A stretch of 64,000 bases of DNA from G963665815 sp942492065. GTDB taxonomy: Bacteria; Cloacimonadota; Cloacimonadia; Cloacimonadales; JAIOQZ01. This document shows, one piece after another, positions 27,859-35,044 of the stretch (the stretch's first letter is position 1; each line of letters starts with the position of its first letter). The notes under the pieces are model-generated. The model did no database searches, had not been told where the DNA came from, and worked only from the letters and a program-made list of their open reading frames with translations. A program made the position numbers and the translations under genes. The stretch covers positions 558,001-622,000 of the forward strand of contig CALODV010000008.1 of assembly GCA_942492065.1 (NCBI GenBank), read 5' to 3'.

Positions 27859-29235
27859 TTATAATTTTTCTATGTTTTTTAAAGGTCTTGGTGCAGTTGC
27901 AGGATTGATTCCGTCACTGCTGATAAATCCTTTTAAAGCTTTTCCTTTTATTGATCCGTCTTCAAGTTCTGTAAAAAATTCCACAGGAATGTAAACAGGT
28001 TTTCCGTCTTTTTCCATGATTTCTTTACCATCAGCATCAACCTCGAAAGGTGTGTCGTTCAACCAGGCAAGTCCGATTGCCGCATAACCGTTTTCCTGAT
28101 TCACATACTTTCTCTTGGAACCGATAAGCAGTCTTTTTTCAAGAGAAACGTTTGGTGAATTAATGCTGGAAGTAACCTTTCCAAGTCTCTGTCCGTCTTT
28201 ATAAACAGCTCTGCCCACAACAATACCTTCGCTGATAACTACAACCATTTTCTGAGTTGTATCATCTTCTTCGAGGGCTTTTTTACCGACAAAGTCTTCT
28301 TTAGTCATATCAACTGCAGCGTTGAACAGAGGTGAGTTAGTCGGAGTATGCTGAGGATCGTATTCTGATCCGTTTAACGGTAGACCGTACTGTCCTGCTG
28401 AGATTCTGTTTTCATCTCTACCACCAAGGCCAACAACCAGACCGCCAAGCTCCAGAGCTTTTTCTGCGATTCTCTTGAACTGATTTTCAGCAACAGCTGC
28501 AGGAACATATAATTCCCATCCCCAGCGGTTTGTGTAACCGGTTCTGCTGAGAATATAATCATTTCCTTCGTATGTAAAGTTATTGAATGAGAAGAATCCC
28601 ATGTTTTTAGCAGGTTTGTTCCTGTTTCTCAGAACTTCCTGACCGTAGAGTTCTTTCAGTAATTTATAGGAGAGCGGACCCTGAACATCGATTTTAACGA
28701 GTTCAGCAGAAATATCTTTTACGTCCACATCTTCGTTGTCTTTTTTATAGGAAAGAATGAAATCTGCATCTGCAGTGAATTCTTTCATTTCGCCATGATC
28801 TTCGGCTGTATCTGTAATATCATGTCCGGCGTTGATAACCAGGATAAAGTTATCGTCAGCCTGTTTCATGATGATAAGGTCGTCGAGAACAGTTCCCTGC
28901 TCGGTAAGCAGGAGAGTATATTTACACTGACCGATCTTCATGGAAGGGATATTTGCAGGGAGAACTCTGTCGAGAAGAGCTTCCGCATCAGCACCCTTGA
29001 ACTGAATCTGAGCCATATGGTCGATATTGAATATGGCAACTTTTTCTATTGCAGCAGCTTCTTCCATAACGGATGTTATGTAGTTAACTGCCATGGAGTA
29101 TTGACCGAAGTTAGAACGCTTGATAGGTTCGTATTCGCGTCCGAGTTTTTCACAAATTAATTTCTGATACCATTCTTCAACGTTATGAAGTGCAGTTTGA
29201 CGAGGTTCTGCAGGAAACTTAAATCCAACTTTCAT
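27859..29235 (-). CDS. GcvT-family aminomethyltransferase-like protein
   Basis: The folate-binding GcvT fold is recognisable: GQYSMAVNY near the N-terminus, GQCKYTLLLTEQGTVLDDLI with the conserved Asp pair, RTGYTNRWGWELYVP, and GLGGRDENRISAGQYGLPLNG in place of the usual GLGARDxLRLEAG. The protein has 458 residues against about 365 for classical T-protein. Extra sequence lies in the middle and at the end. No gcvH or gcvP is nearby. It may therefore be a glycine cleavage T-protein or a related one-carbon transferase with another substrate. AGGAG precedes the ATG. Confidence 0.85.
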   Translation of the reverse strand: MKVGFKFPAEPRQTALHNVEEWYQKLICEKLGREYEPIKRSNFGQYSMAVNYITSVMEEAAAIEKVAIFNIDHMAQIQFKGADAEALLDRVLPANIPSMKIGQCKYTLLLTEQGTVLDDLIIMKQADDNFILVINAGHDITDTAEDHGEMKEFTADADFILSYKKDNEDVDVKDISAELVKIDVQGPLSYKLLKELYGQEVLRNRNKPAKNMGFFSFNNFTYEGNDYILSRTGYTNRWGWELYVPAAVAENQFKRIAEKALELGGLVVGLGGRDENRISAGQYGLPLNGSEYDPQHTPTNSPLFNAAVDMTKEDFVGKKALEEDDTTQKMVVVISEGIVVGRAVYKDGQRLGKVTSSINSPNVSLEKRLLIGSKRKYVNQENGYAAIGLAWLNDTPFEVDADGKEIMEKDGKPVYIPVEFFTELEDGSIKGKALKGFISSDGINPATAPRPLKNIEKL

Positions 29236-29440
29236 TTTTACTCCTTATATCTATATCCCGCAAAAAAATATGATGCGGAACAGCAAAATTTTATTCTGTA
29301 AATCAGTAGATTATGTAGGTACGAAATATGAATCTAAAACTACTCAACTTATAACTTATTGATTGATAATATAATAGATATCTCGTACTTTTCAAAGAAA
29401 AGTAATTTGCAGACTGGTTTTCTGTAAAGTAAAATTTGTT

Positions 29441-29460
29441 GGGGGAGGGGGAGGGGAGGA
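29441..29460 (+). other. G-rich purine tract
   Basis: Twenty bases consist of G runs of 5, 5, 4 and 2 separated by single A, in otherwise AT-rich DNA. It lies 66 bases before the accessory operon starting at 29526 and just upstream of that operon's candidate promoter. It could form a G-quadruplex on this strand. Confidence 0.6.
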
Positions 29461-29479
29461 AAATTTCAATAGCAAATTA

Positions 29480-29507
29480 TTGACAACTTATAAGATCAAA
29501 CTATTTT
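29480..29507 (+). promoter_or_regulatory. Putative promoter of the RHS-core island
   Basis: TTGACA (29480-29485), a 16-bp spacer and TATTTT (29502-29507) lie 19 bases before the ATG at 29526. An AAGGAATA site lies between them. It is the only strong promoter-like pair ahead of the 29.5-33.0 kb gene series. Confidence 0.45.
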
Positions 29508-29525
29508 TGAAAATAAGGAATAAAT

Positions 29526-29744
29526 ATGCTTGGGAACCTAAGAGCGAAGATATTATTGTTTTGTGTAATCTGCCTGTATTTTGGTCATGACTTTTGCTAT
29601 TGTGAAGATATACCGGCTAAAGATATTTCTATTTTTAAAGTACTTGAGAATGATGATCAAAATATTGACCTTGGTTATGCATGCCTTGTATTAGCTAAAG
29701 ATTTTTATCCAGAATTAGACTTAAAAAATACACCTACATGCTGA
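29526..29744 (+). pseudogene. N-terminal fragment of a frameshifted transglutaminase-like gene
   Basis: The 72 residues begin with a signal peptide (about 1-23) and AKDISIFKVLEND, then a helix AxLVLAKDFYPELDLK that normally continues into the transglutaminase-like domain. The frame stops at 29744. The reading continues without loss of sense in the -1 frame if the six-A run at 29723-29728 is read with one more base. The fragment and the next CDS therefore appear to be one gene broken by a 1-base deletion, a sequencing error, or a -1 slip at A AAA AAT. Confidence 0.7.
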
Positions 29745-30592
29745 ATGTTATGGCTCATAACATCAATGTTATTGTGAAAGGATGTGATGATCCAATAGCA
29801 AGGATAGGTGCTATAAATACATACCTGTACAAAAATGGTCGATGGAACGGTTTCAGAAAGTTTGAGTATGATCTTAATGACTTGGATGCAGTAGAAAAGA
29901 AGAATAATTTTATCAATGGTTACCTTGATACAAATATGGGATCATGTATAACTATGCCCATGCTTTATGCTGTTTTGGGGCAAAGACTTGATTATCCTAT
30001 ACATATTGTCGAGAGTCCAAGCCATTTTTTCTGTAGATATGTATCAGAAGATTTAAAAGAGAACAATATTGAAGCAACACTGATAGGTGGTCACACTGAT
30101 GATGATAGTTACATATATAATGCAGGGATTACAGATTTAAGTATCAGAAACGGAGTTTACATGAGAACGCTGTCAAACAGGGAGTATATCTCCAGATTGA
30201 TGTGTATTAATGCTCGTTTCTTTTTCGAAGAAGGCAAGATTGATAAAGCTTTAAGTTATATGGAAAAGGCTGTTGAGATAGATTCAACAAATGCCGGGGG
30301 ATGGTGGAACTCAGCCGCTGTGTACTATAAAAAAGCTAAACAGTTGAATGAGATGATGCAAACGGAAATCAGTATTGAATCAAGATTAAACAAAAGTAAG
30401 AGTGACTTAATTAGTGAAATCAGATTAATAAAAGAAAGTTACTTGCCGGAAATTAGCAAACTTGTTAAAAAGGCAAAGTCAAACAGACAGAAAGCTATTG
30501 ATATGGGGATAATTCTGGAGTTACCGGAAAGATTTTATATTGAACAGCAGAAAAGCATAAAAATATATAAACAGACAGGAGAGTGTAAATAA
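29738..30592 (+). CDS. Transglutaminase-like/TPR protein, main fragment
   Basis: The 284 residues continue the upstream fragment. DNMGSC-like sequence with Cys70 and SPSHFFCRY with His96 fit the Cys-His pair of transglutaminase-like (SirB1-related) folds, and an Asp-rich GGHTDDD follows. A TPR motif (about 164-210; EEGKIDKALSYMEKAVEIDS) and a charged helical tail complete it. The ATG at 29738 has no ribosome-binding site, and the true start is probably 29526 across the frameshift. Its TAA overlaps the ATG of the next gene by one base (TAATG), so the two are translationally coupled. The role is unknown; protein cross-linking, deamidation or proteolysis are possible for the fold. Confidence 0.72.
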   Translation: MLNVMAHNINVIVKGCDDPIARIGAINTYLYKNGRWNGFRKFEYDLNDLDAVEKKNNFINGYLDTNMGSCITMPMLYAVLGQRLDYPIHIVESPSHFFCRYVSEDLKENNIEATLIGGHTDDDSYIYNAGITDLSIRNGVYMRTLSNREYISRLMCINARFFFEEGKIDKALSYMEKAVEIDSTNAGGWWNSAAVYYKKAKQLNEMMQTEISIESRLNKSKSDLISEIRLIKESYLPEISKLVKKAKSNRQKAIDMGIILELPERFYIEQQKSIKIYKQTGECK

Positions 30593-30767
30593 TGTTTAAG
30601 AAGTTTTTTTTGATAATAGCGTTAATAAGTGTGTTCACTTCTTTATTTTGTTTCAGATATTACGATCCTCAGATTGCACGCTGGACTTCAGTCGATCCGG
30701 CAGATGAATTCTACAGTCCTTATGTGTATTGTGCGAATAGTCCAACGAATTTTGTTGATCCTGATGG
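30567..30767 (+). repeat. 201-bp direct repeat, copy 1 (signal peptide plus RHS core)
   Basis: It aligns without gaps to 32124-32324. It begins 25 bases before the ATG, inside the 3' end of the transglutaminase-like gene, and ends at the DPDG codons. The encoded first 59 residues are 49/59 identical between copies, while the sequence beyond is unrelated. Confidence 0.9.
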
Positions 30768-31338
30768 TACATCTACACATTGTGCTAATGATGGAGAAAT
30801 TTTATATGTTAATCCATTCGATGGTGATTTTGGAGTATACCAATATCCTGATGGTGAAGGTCCATCGGTATTGGTTGGTAAAACAGAGTTCATAGATACA
30901 TTTTCTTATAGTGTTGGGTATAGATTGTGTTTTGAGTATGGAGATATCACACCATTCTTAAACGCTATAAGAGATGTATATGTAATTAACGATGGTGTAG
31001 ATTTCACATCAAAAGTATTAGCAAAAATATGGAAACCTGCCTCTGTTGCATATAATTCTTTCCCAAAAAAAGGTTTAGATGTAAAGACAAACTTTCTAAC
31101 TGTAAATGATGGTTATTTAGTAAATGGAATCTGGTCAACTGGGCAAGATATTGGTAATAAGTTTGCCGGAGGTAATTCAAGGTTAATTGGAATGAGTTAT
31201 CTGGCAACAATAATGTCTGCAGGAGCATTGCATATGATAGACAGCAGAAGTATTAGAACATTTAACCTAAAATATTTTGGGGAAACCAACAGAGCTGGCA
31301 GACAAATAGAATCTGGGTATTGGAACTTATTACCATGA
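30592..31338 (+). CDS. Minimal secreted RHS-core protein 1 with unknown C-terminal domain
   Basis: The protein has 248 residues. A signal peptide (about 1-20) is followed immediately by the RHS-associated core signature RYYDPQIARW...VDP...SPYVY..NSPTNFVDPDG (21-59). No YD repeats come before it, whereas normal RHS proteins carry more than a thousand residues of shell there. The remaining 190 residues form a distinct domain (ETEFIDTFSYS, NDGYLVNGIWSTGQDIGNKFAGG, a hydrophobic helix, SRSIRTFNLKYFGE). It resembles C-terminal tails seen on Bacteroidetes RHS proteins, but I cannot name its activity. The start overlaps the upstream gene (TAATG) and the stop overlaps the next (ATGA). A toxin-like role is inferred from family context only. 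Confidence 0.85.
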   Translation: MFKKFFLIIALISVFTSLFCFRYYDPQIARWTSVDPADEFYSPYVYCANSPTNFVDPDGTSTHCANDGEILYVNPFDGDFGVYQYPDGEGPSVLVGKTEFIDTFSYSVGYRLCFEYGDITPFLNAIRDVYVINDGVDFTSKVLAKIWKPASVAYNSFPKKGLDVKTNFLTVNDGYLVNGIWSTGQDIGNKFAGGNSRLIGMSYLATIMSAGALHMIDSRSIRTFNLKYFGETNRAGRQIESGYWNLLP

Positions 31339-31703
31339 AAAATATTGTCGTTTTTTTAATTTTTTTGTTTTTGTTTTCATGTGATCACCAGCATAGAAAT
31401 ATTGGACGCATTACCGGTAAACTTCAATCGCCTGACAGAGAAAATATATTGACTTGTCATGCTATTCATGGATCCTTTAGTAGTAATACATTGGGTTATG
31501 TGTTAAAAATAAATGCAACACCTTATCTGGAATTTCCATATGAGTGTAACATTTTTGGTAAATGGGAAAGTAATGAAAAAATTGTTATTGTTAGCGACAG
31601 TATTGCAGATAGAATAATAACTAAATCGGAAAAAATAGAGATTCAAATTATTATAGATAAAACATTGAATTACATCAAAGATTCATCATTTGTAAGGATG
31701 TGA
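31335..31703 (+). CDS. Lipoprotein 1 of the RHS-core island
   Basis: The protein has 122 residues and a lipoprotein signal peptide ending in LFSC (Cys about 16). The mature part is a small beta-rich domain with ILTCHAIHG, YVLKIN and a KIEIQI strand. The ATG overlaps the stop of the mini-RHS gene (ATGA). It aligns with the next gene along its full length (N-I/V-L-S/T-CH...LxIN...W..N), so the two are paralogues. Position and coupling fit an immunity or partner protein for the preceding product; this is inference. Confidence 0.78.
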   Translation: MKNIVVFLIFLFLFSCDHQHRNIGRITGKLQSPDRENILTCHAIHGSFSSNTLGYVLKINATPYLEFPYECNIFGKWESNEKIVIVSDSIADRIITKSEKIEIQIIIDKTLNYIKDSSFVRM

Positions 31704-31704
31704 T

Positions 31705-32079
31705 ATGAAGATTGTTTGCTTTCTTCTTCTTGTTGTATTAGTTATGCAAACTACTTCTTGCACAAAAAATGAGAATACAGTAGAAATTAGCAGAATTGAT
31801 TCTACAAATAATTCAAACGTCCTTTCTTGCCATGTAATAATAGGACATCCTGTGAGCTTTGGAAATTATATCTTAAACATTAACAATGAAAAATATATGA
31901 TGCTGCCTCATGATTCTGTAATACATGCAGTTTGGTTAAATGATTATAAACTAAGAATCGTATGTTCAAAGGAACCAATAGAGTACTATAGAGGTTTTGG
32001 AAAGTTCGAAATAATGATAGAAAAGAATTCTAATTTTAGATTCATAAATAGTGATACATTAATCGTTAGATTGAATTGA
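31705..32079 (+). CDS. Lipoprotein 2 of the RHS-core island, paralogue of lipoprotein 1
   Basis: The protein has 124 residues and lipobox TTSC (Cys about 19). It shares the VLSCHVIIG, YILNIN, WLND and KFEIMIEK landmarks with lipoprotein 1. Only one base separates the two genes, so they are surely co-translated. A tandem immunity-gene duplication is one reading, since such duplications are common in polymorphic toxin loci. A structural partner role is another. Confidence 0.78.
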   Translation: MKIVCFLLLVVLVMQTTSCTKNENTVEISRIDSTNNSNVLSCHVIIGHPVSFGNYILNINNEKYMMLPHDSVIHAVWLNDYKLRIVCSKEPIEYYRGFGKFEIMIEKNSNFRFINSDTLIVRLN

Positions 32080-32123
32080 AAACTAATTTTTTAAATACAA
32101 AGCGAAATGAAAAGAAAAATAGA

Positions 32124-32324
32124 ATAAACAGACAGGAAAGTGAGAATAATGTTTAAGAAGTTTTCTTTGATAATAACGTTAATAAGTGTCTTAAGTTCTT
32201 TATTTTGTTTCCGATATTATGATCCACAAATTGCACGCTGGATGGCTGTTGACCCTGTAGATGAATTTTACAGCCCGTATGTGTTTTTTGCGAATAATCC
32301 AACGAATTTTGTCGATCCTGATGG
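32124..32324 (+). repeat. 201-bp direct repeat, copy 2 (signal peptide plus RHS core)
   Basis: This is the second copy of the unit at 30567-30767, ungapped, with the ATG at the same offset (25 bases in). Its first 25 bases copy the 3' end of the transglutaminase-like gene although that gene is absent here, which points to duplication from copy 1. Confidence 0.9.
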
Positions 32325-32502
32325 GAGTGAGACAAAAGTAGCAATTGTAGGTGGGAATGTTACTGGTTCACATGCATGTGTATGGATTGAAAGAGCTAAT
32401 TCTTATATAGATGAAAATCAAAACACGAAATATGAATCTGTATTGTATGATCCTTACGGCTCATATAAAACTGGATCATGGGAAAGATGGAGTTACCATT
32501 GA
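32149..32502 (+). CDS. Minimal secreted RHS-core protein 2, possibly truncated
   Basis: The protein has 117 residues from the ATG that matches copy 1; an in-frame GTG nine bases upstream is less likely. The signal peptide and RHS core (to DPDG, residue 59) are near-identical to copy 1. The tail differs: VAIVGGNVTGSHACVWIE and VLYDPYGSY, a pattern resembling cysteine-peptidase-like tails of RHS proteins. The frame then stops early. One base of frame change in the GGGAAAG at 32479-32485 would allow KDGVTIDIHEPEKPEKK to follow, so a recent frameshift or a decayed tail is possible. The role is unknown. Confidence 0.72.
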   Translation: MFKKFSLIITLISVLSSLFCFRYYDPQIARWMAVDPVDEFYSPYVFFANNPTNFVDPDGSETKVAIVGGNVTGSHACVWIERANSYIDENQNTKYESVLYDPYGSYKTGSWERWSYH

Positions 32503-32507
32503 TATTC

Positions 32508-32963
32508 ATGAACCGGAAAAACCTGAAAAGAAATAAGTATTCATTTAAAAAGAACTTCATTATCTTGGTGTTAACATTCTTATTAGTTATATATTTGTTT
32601 TTTTCTGGTTTCACCTTCCCATCAGGTTTAATAGATTTTGGTTTAACCTCTTTAGGTATTCTCATTGTAATATTGTTAATTTTTACACCAGCAAATTTTT
32701 TCATCTGCAAACTGAGGAGTAGAAGTTTAATCATTGTGTTACAAATTGTTTTTGCTGTGTTCTACTCTTTTTCTTTTATAACAATCCTTAGTGTTGGTTT
32801 TAAACATTTTCCACCTGATATTGTCTATTTACTAAAAAAATACTGGAAAGACTATGTCTATTACAGCCTGACTTCGTTATCATTCTCTGCAGGCTGGGAT
32901 TTGCTTATCAGTAATATATTCATAAGCACTTCTCAAGATGGAAAACAGGAGTATGCAGAGTGA
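32508..32963 (+). CDS. Small multi-pass membrane protein downstream of mini-RHS 2
   Basis: The protein has 151 residues, a basic N-terminus (NRKNLKRNK) and about four hydrophobic segments (roughly 15-35, 40-65, 70-95, 120-140). In-frame ATGs at 32478 and 32484 overlap the mini-RHS 2 gene. I prefer 32508, though none has a clear ribosome-binding site. Position directly after an RHS-tail gene fits an inner-membrane immunity-type protein, but no homology is recognised. Confidence 0.6.
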   Translation: MNRKNLKRNKYSFKKNFIILVLTFLLVIYLFFSGFTFPSGLIDFGLTSLGILIVILLIFTPANFFICKLRSRSLIIVLQIVFAVFYSFSFITILSVGFKHFPPDIVYLLKKYWKDYVYYSLTSLSFSAGWDLLISNIFISTSQDGKQEYAE

Positions 32964-33080
32964 GTGTTGGATTTTTTTAGAAAGGAAAAAACGTATCTAA
33001 TAGTTATCAAGAAGGTTTAAATAATATATACTCAATAGATTTATCTTAAGATCAGAACTGAAAAGTGGCTTTAAATACGA

Positions 33081-33102
33081 AGGGCTGCAAAACTGCAGCC
33101 CT
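33081..33102. terminator. Hairpin between convergent genes, probable terminator
   Basis: AGGGCTGCA (33081-33089) pairs perfectly with TGCAGCCCT (33094-33102) around a 4-nt loop. Neither side has a pure T-run, but on the minus strand TTCGTATTTAAA follows. It lies downstream of the sorting-domain gene ending at 33114. Confidence 0.5.
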
Positions 33103-33113
33103 TAAATATCCCC

Positions 33114-33800
33114 CTACTTAATCAAAATCATTTTCTTCAGAATATCAGTAGTTTGGGTTTTAAGTCTGTAATAGTAAACTCCGGAAGCTGCGTCCTTACC
33201 TGATTCATCTGTGCCGTTCCATGTATAAGTATGTTCTCCGGCTGTAAGTCCTGTTACTCTTCTTATTACCTGCCCTTTAATATTCAGGATAGTGAGTTCG
33301 CCGGTTTCGTTGTCTTTAATGGAAAGTTCTATTTTGGTCTCCGGGTTGAATGGATTCGGATAAGCGTTTTTGAGGTGAGAGATTCTGTCAGAAATGCAGT
33401 AATCATCAGTAGCAAACCAATTTATTGATACCATCACAGGACCAAAGTAAGTCTCTGCTCCATTTGAATCAACGGCACTTAGCCAGTAATAATATGTATT
33501 TCCATTAGAAACTGAAAGATCGCTATAAGAATAATCTGCTGCAGAATCCGTATTGGTTGCATTAATTAAGGTCGTTGTTATTTGTTGTGCAGTACCGATG
33601 TCAACAGTATTGGCTCTATAAATATTGTAGCCTTGTAGACTCACCTCGCATTCAGCTCTCCATTCAACAATAACTTCATGAGTAGAAATTTCGTAAGCAT
33701 TGAATGATGATAAGGAAACAAAGCATGAATCCGGTCTTTCTTCAGCAATGCAAACAGCACTAAGACAAACTAAAAAAACAAATAAAAACAATTTTCTCAT
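33114..33800 (-). CDS. Small secreted fibronectin-like protein with sorting domain
   Basis: The protein has 228 residues. A signal peptide (about 1-19) is followed by one fibronectin type III-like domain (about 25-125; LQGYNIYRA and TYYYWLSAVDSNG) and the C-terminal sorting domain (about 147-228) with PNPFNPET, LNIKGQV and SGVYYY. The LxxYNIYR...YYYWLxxV domain is the usual penultimate module in this family of exported proteins, so this is close to a minimal version of the architecture. AGGAGG before the ATG at 33800 sets the start; an upstream ATG at 33836 is rejected. No activity is predicted. Confidence 0.88.
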   Translation of the reverse strand: MRKLFLFVFLVCLSAVCIAEERPDSCFVSLSSFNAYEISTHEVIVEWRAECEVSLQGYNIYRANTVDIGTAQQITTTLINATNTDSAADYSYSDLSVSNGNTYYYWLSAVDSNGAETYFGPVMVSINWFATDDYCISDRISHLKNAYPNPFNPETKIELSIKDNETGELTILNIKGQVIRRVTGLTAGEHTYTWNGTDESGKDAASGVYYYRLKTQTTDILKKMILIK

Positions 33801-33929
33801 AATTCCTCCTTGAGTATATGTAAGCAATAGATACAATAAGAAAGTTAGTCAAGTTTATTTATAATTGTGCAATATTTCTAATTTTTCTCCTGAGCAGTTT
33901 CTATACAATAGTACTCTTTATGACACAAC

Positions 33930-34847
33930 CTAATACCCTCTCTTTATATCAACCTCAAGCTCTTTTGCTTTACCGTTAAGGACTTTGTTGAATGACTCGA
34001 TCACGTCATCAAGTTCAGTCAGGGCTGCCTGGTGGGGTGTAATGGTCACATCCGGTCTGTTCCAGAGTGGGGAAGATGCAGGCAATGGCTCTTTCTCAAC
34101 AACATCGAGAGTGGCATGTCGCAGAAATCCTTTGTCCAGAGCTTCAATAATAGTATCATCCCTGGTTGTCTTACCTCTGCCAACATTGATAAAGTGGATA
34201 CCTCTGAACTTTGAGAAGAACTCAATATCAAGCAGGTTGTCAGTATTCCCTGACCATGGCAGGGCGTTGATAACAAAGTCCGTTATATCAACGATTTCGT
34301 CAATTCTGCGTAAAGGCAGAACAAGATCAAATACTTTTGAAGTATTACCTGAACTATTAATGCCGATCGTTTTTACATTCAGAGATTTAAGCAATACTGA
34401 TATAGCTGTTCCTATTGTGCCGGTTCCCAGAATTATCACTGTTGTTTCGTGTAAATAGCGCTGAGTTGTCCTTTTCCATTCATGTTTGCTCTGGCTTGCT
34501 TGCAGCTCCAATCGGTTGAGGTTATCGCTGAGGATATGGTTCAGGCAGTATTCCGCTATTTTTCGTCCCATAGCCCCAGATGTGCGTGTCAATCGGGTTG
34601 CATGAGAAAGGTCTTTGCGTGATGTATAACCGTCTACACCTGCACCAAAGCAATGAATCCATTGCAGTCCGGATATATCTGCTTCAGGAGGATTGAATCC
34701 TGCATAGGCATTAAATTCGGAAAGGTCAGTTAAATCAGGTTTGCTTACGTATTTTGCACACATTTTTTCAGACTTGAAATTACTATTTATATATTCGGCA
34801 AACTCTTTACCTAAGCGTCCACTTGTAACAAATTTCCATTTTTTCAT
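33930..34847 (-). CDS. D-2-hydroxyacid dehydrogenase (GhrA-like)
   Basis: This cytoplasmic NAD(P)H-dependent reductase of 2-keto acids such as glyoxylate or hydroxypyruvate has 305 residues. The Rossmann motif VIILGTGTIGTAI lies about mid-protein. Catalytic residues fit the family: Arg in NVGRGK, Glu in VVEKEPLP and His in TPHQA. The N-terminal half lacks the usual NAD-domain flank length, as in GhrA types. The ATG at 34847 has AGGAAG upstream and gives MKKWKF; a longer start at 34898 is unlikely. It is transcribed divergently from the TPR-HisKA gene. Confidence 0.9.
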   Translation of the reverse strand: MKKWKFVTSGRLGKEFAEYINSNFKSEKMCAKYVSKPDLTDLSEFNAYAGFNPPEADISGLQWIHCFGAGVDGYTSRKDLSHATRLTRTSGAMGRKIAEYCLNHILSDNLNRLELQASQSKHEWKRTTQRYLHETTVIILGTGTIGTAISVLLKSLNVKTIGINSSGNTSKVFDLVLPLRRIDEIVDITDFVINALPWSGNTDNLLDIEFFSKFRGIHFINVGRGKTTRDDTIIEALDKGFLRHATLDVVEKEPLPASSPLWNRPDVTITPHQAALTELDDVIESFNKVLNGKAKELEVDIKRGY

Positions 34848-34893
34848 GATACTTCCTGTTTTTTTCACTAAAAGAGCAAATAAAAGCAAAAAT

Positions 34894-34913
34894 GTCAACA
34901 GCTATCTGTTGAC
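34894..34913. promoter_or_regulatory. Inverted repeat covering divergent -35 boxes
   Basis: GTCAACAG (34894-34901) and CTGTTGAC (34906-34913) form perfect 8-bp arms around CTAT. The right arm carries the plus-strand TTGAC and the left arm the minus-strand TTGACA, so the repeat holds both divergent -35 elements and may be an operator. Confidence 0.45.
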
Positions 34914-34936
34914 TTAAATCATGATTTATATATATT
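34909..34936 (+). promoter_or_regulatory. Putative promoter of the TPR-HisKA gene
   Basis: TTGACT (34909-34914), a 16-bp spacer and TATATT (34931-34936, five of six consensus bases) lie about 110 bases before the ATG at 35045. Confidence 0.5.
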
Positions 34937-35044
34937 TTGGAATGAAGGTTATTTAATTATTGAGATCATATACAATCGGAACATTATTATTCTTGTTTTT
35001 AGAGCATTCGCCGAACTGTATAAATATCTCAGAAGGTATGAAAT

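Noticed and set aside
28374..28562. Alternative frames inside gcvT-like, valS and metG genes
   Set aside because: They overlap conserved enzymes completely and show no independent coding evidence.
29236..29525. Glycine riboswitch ahead of the GcvT-family gene
   Set aside because: The 290-base divergent gap lacks glycine riboswitch conserved elements. It holds the G-rich tract and one promoter candidate only.
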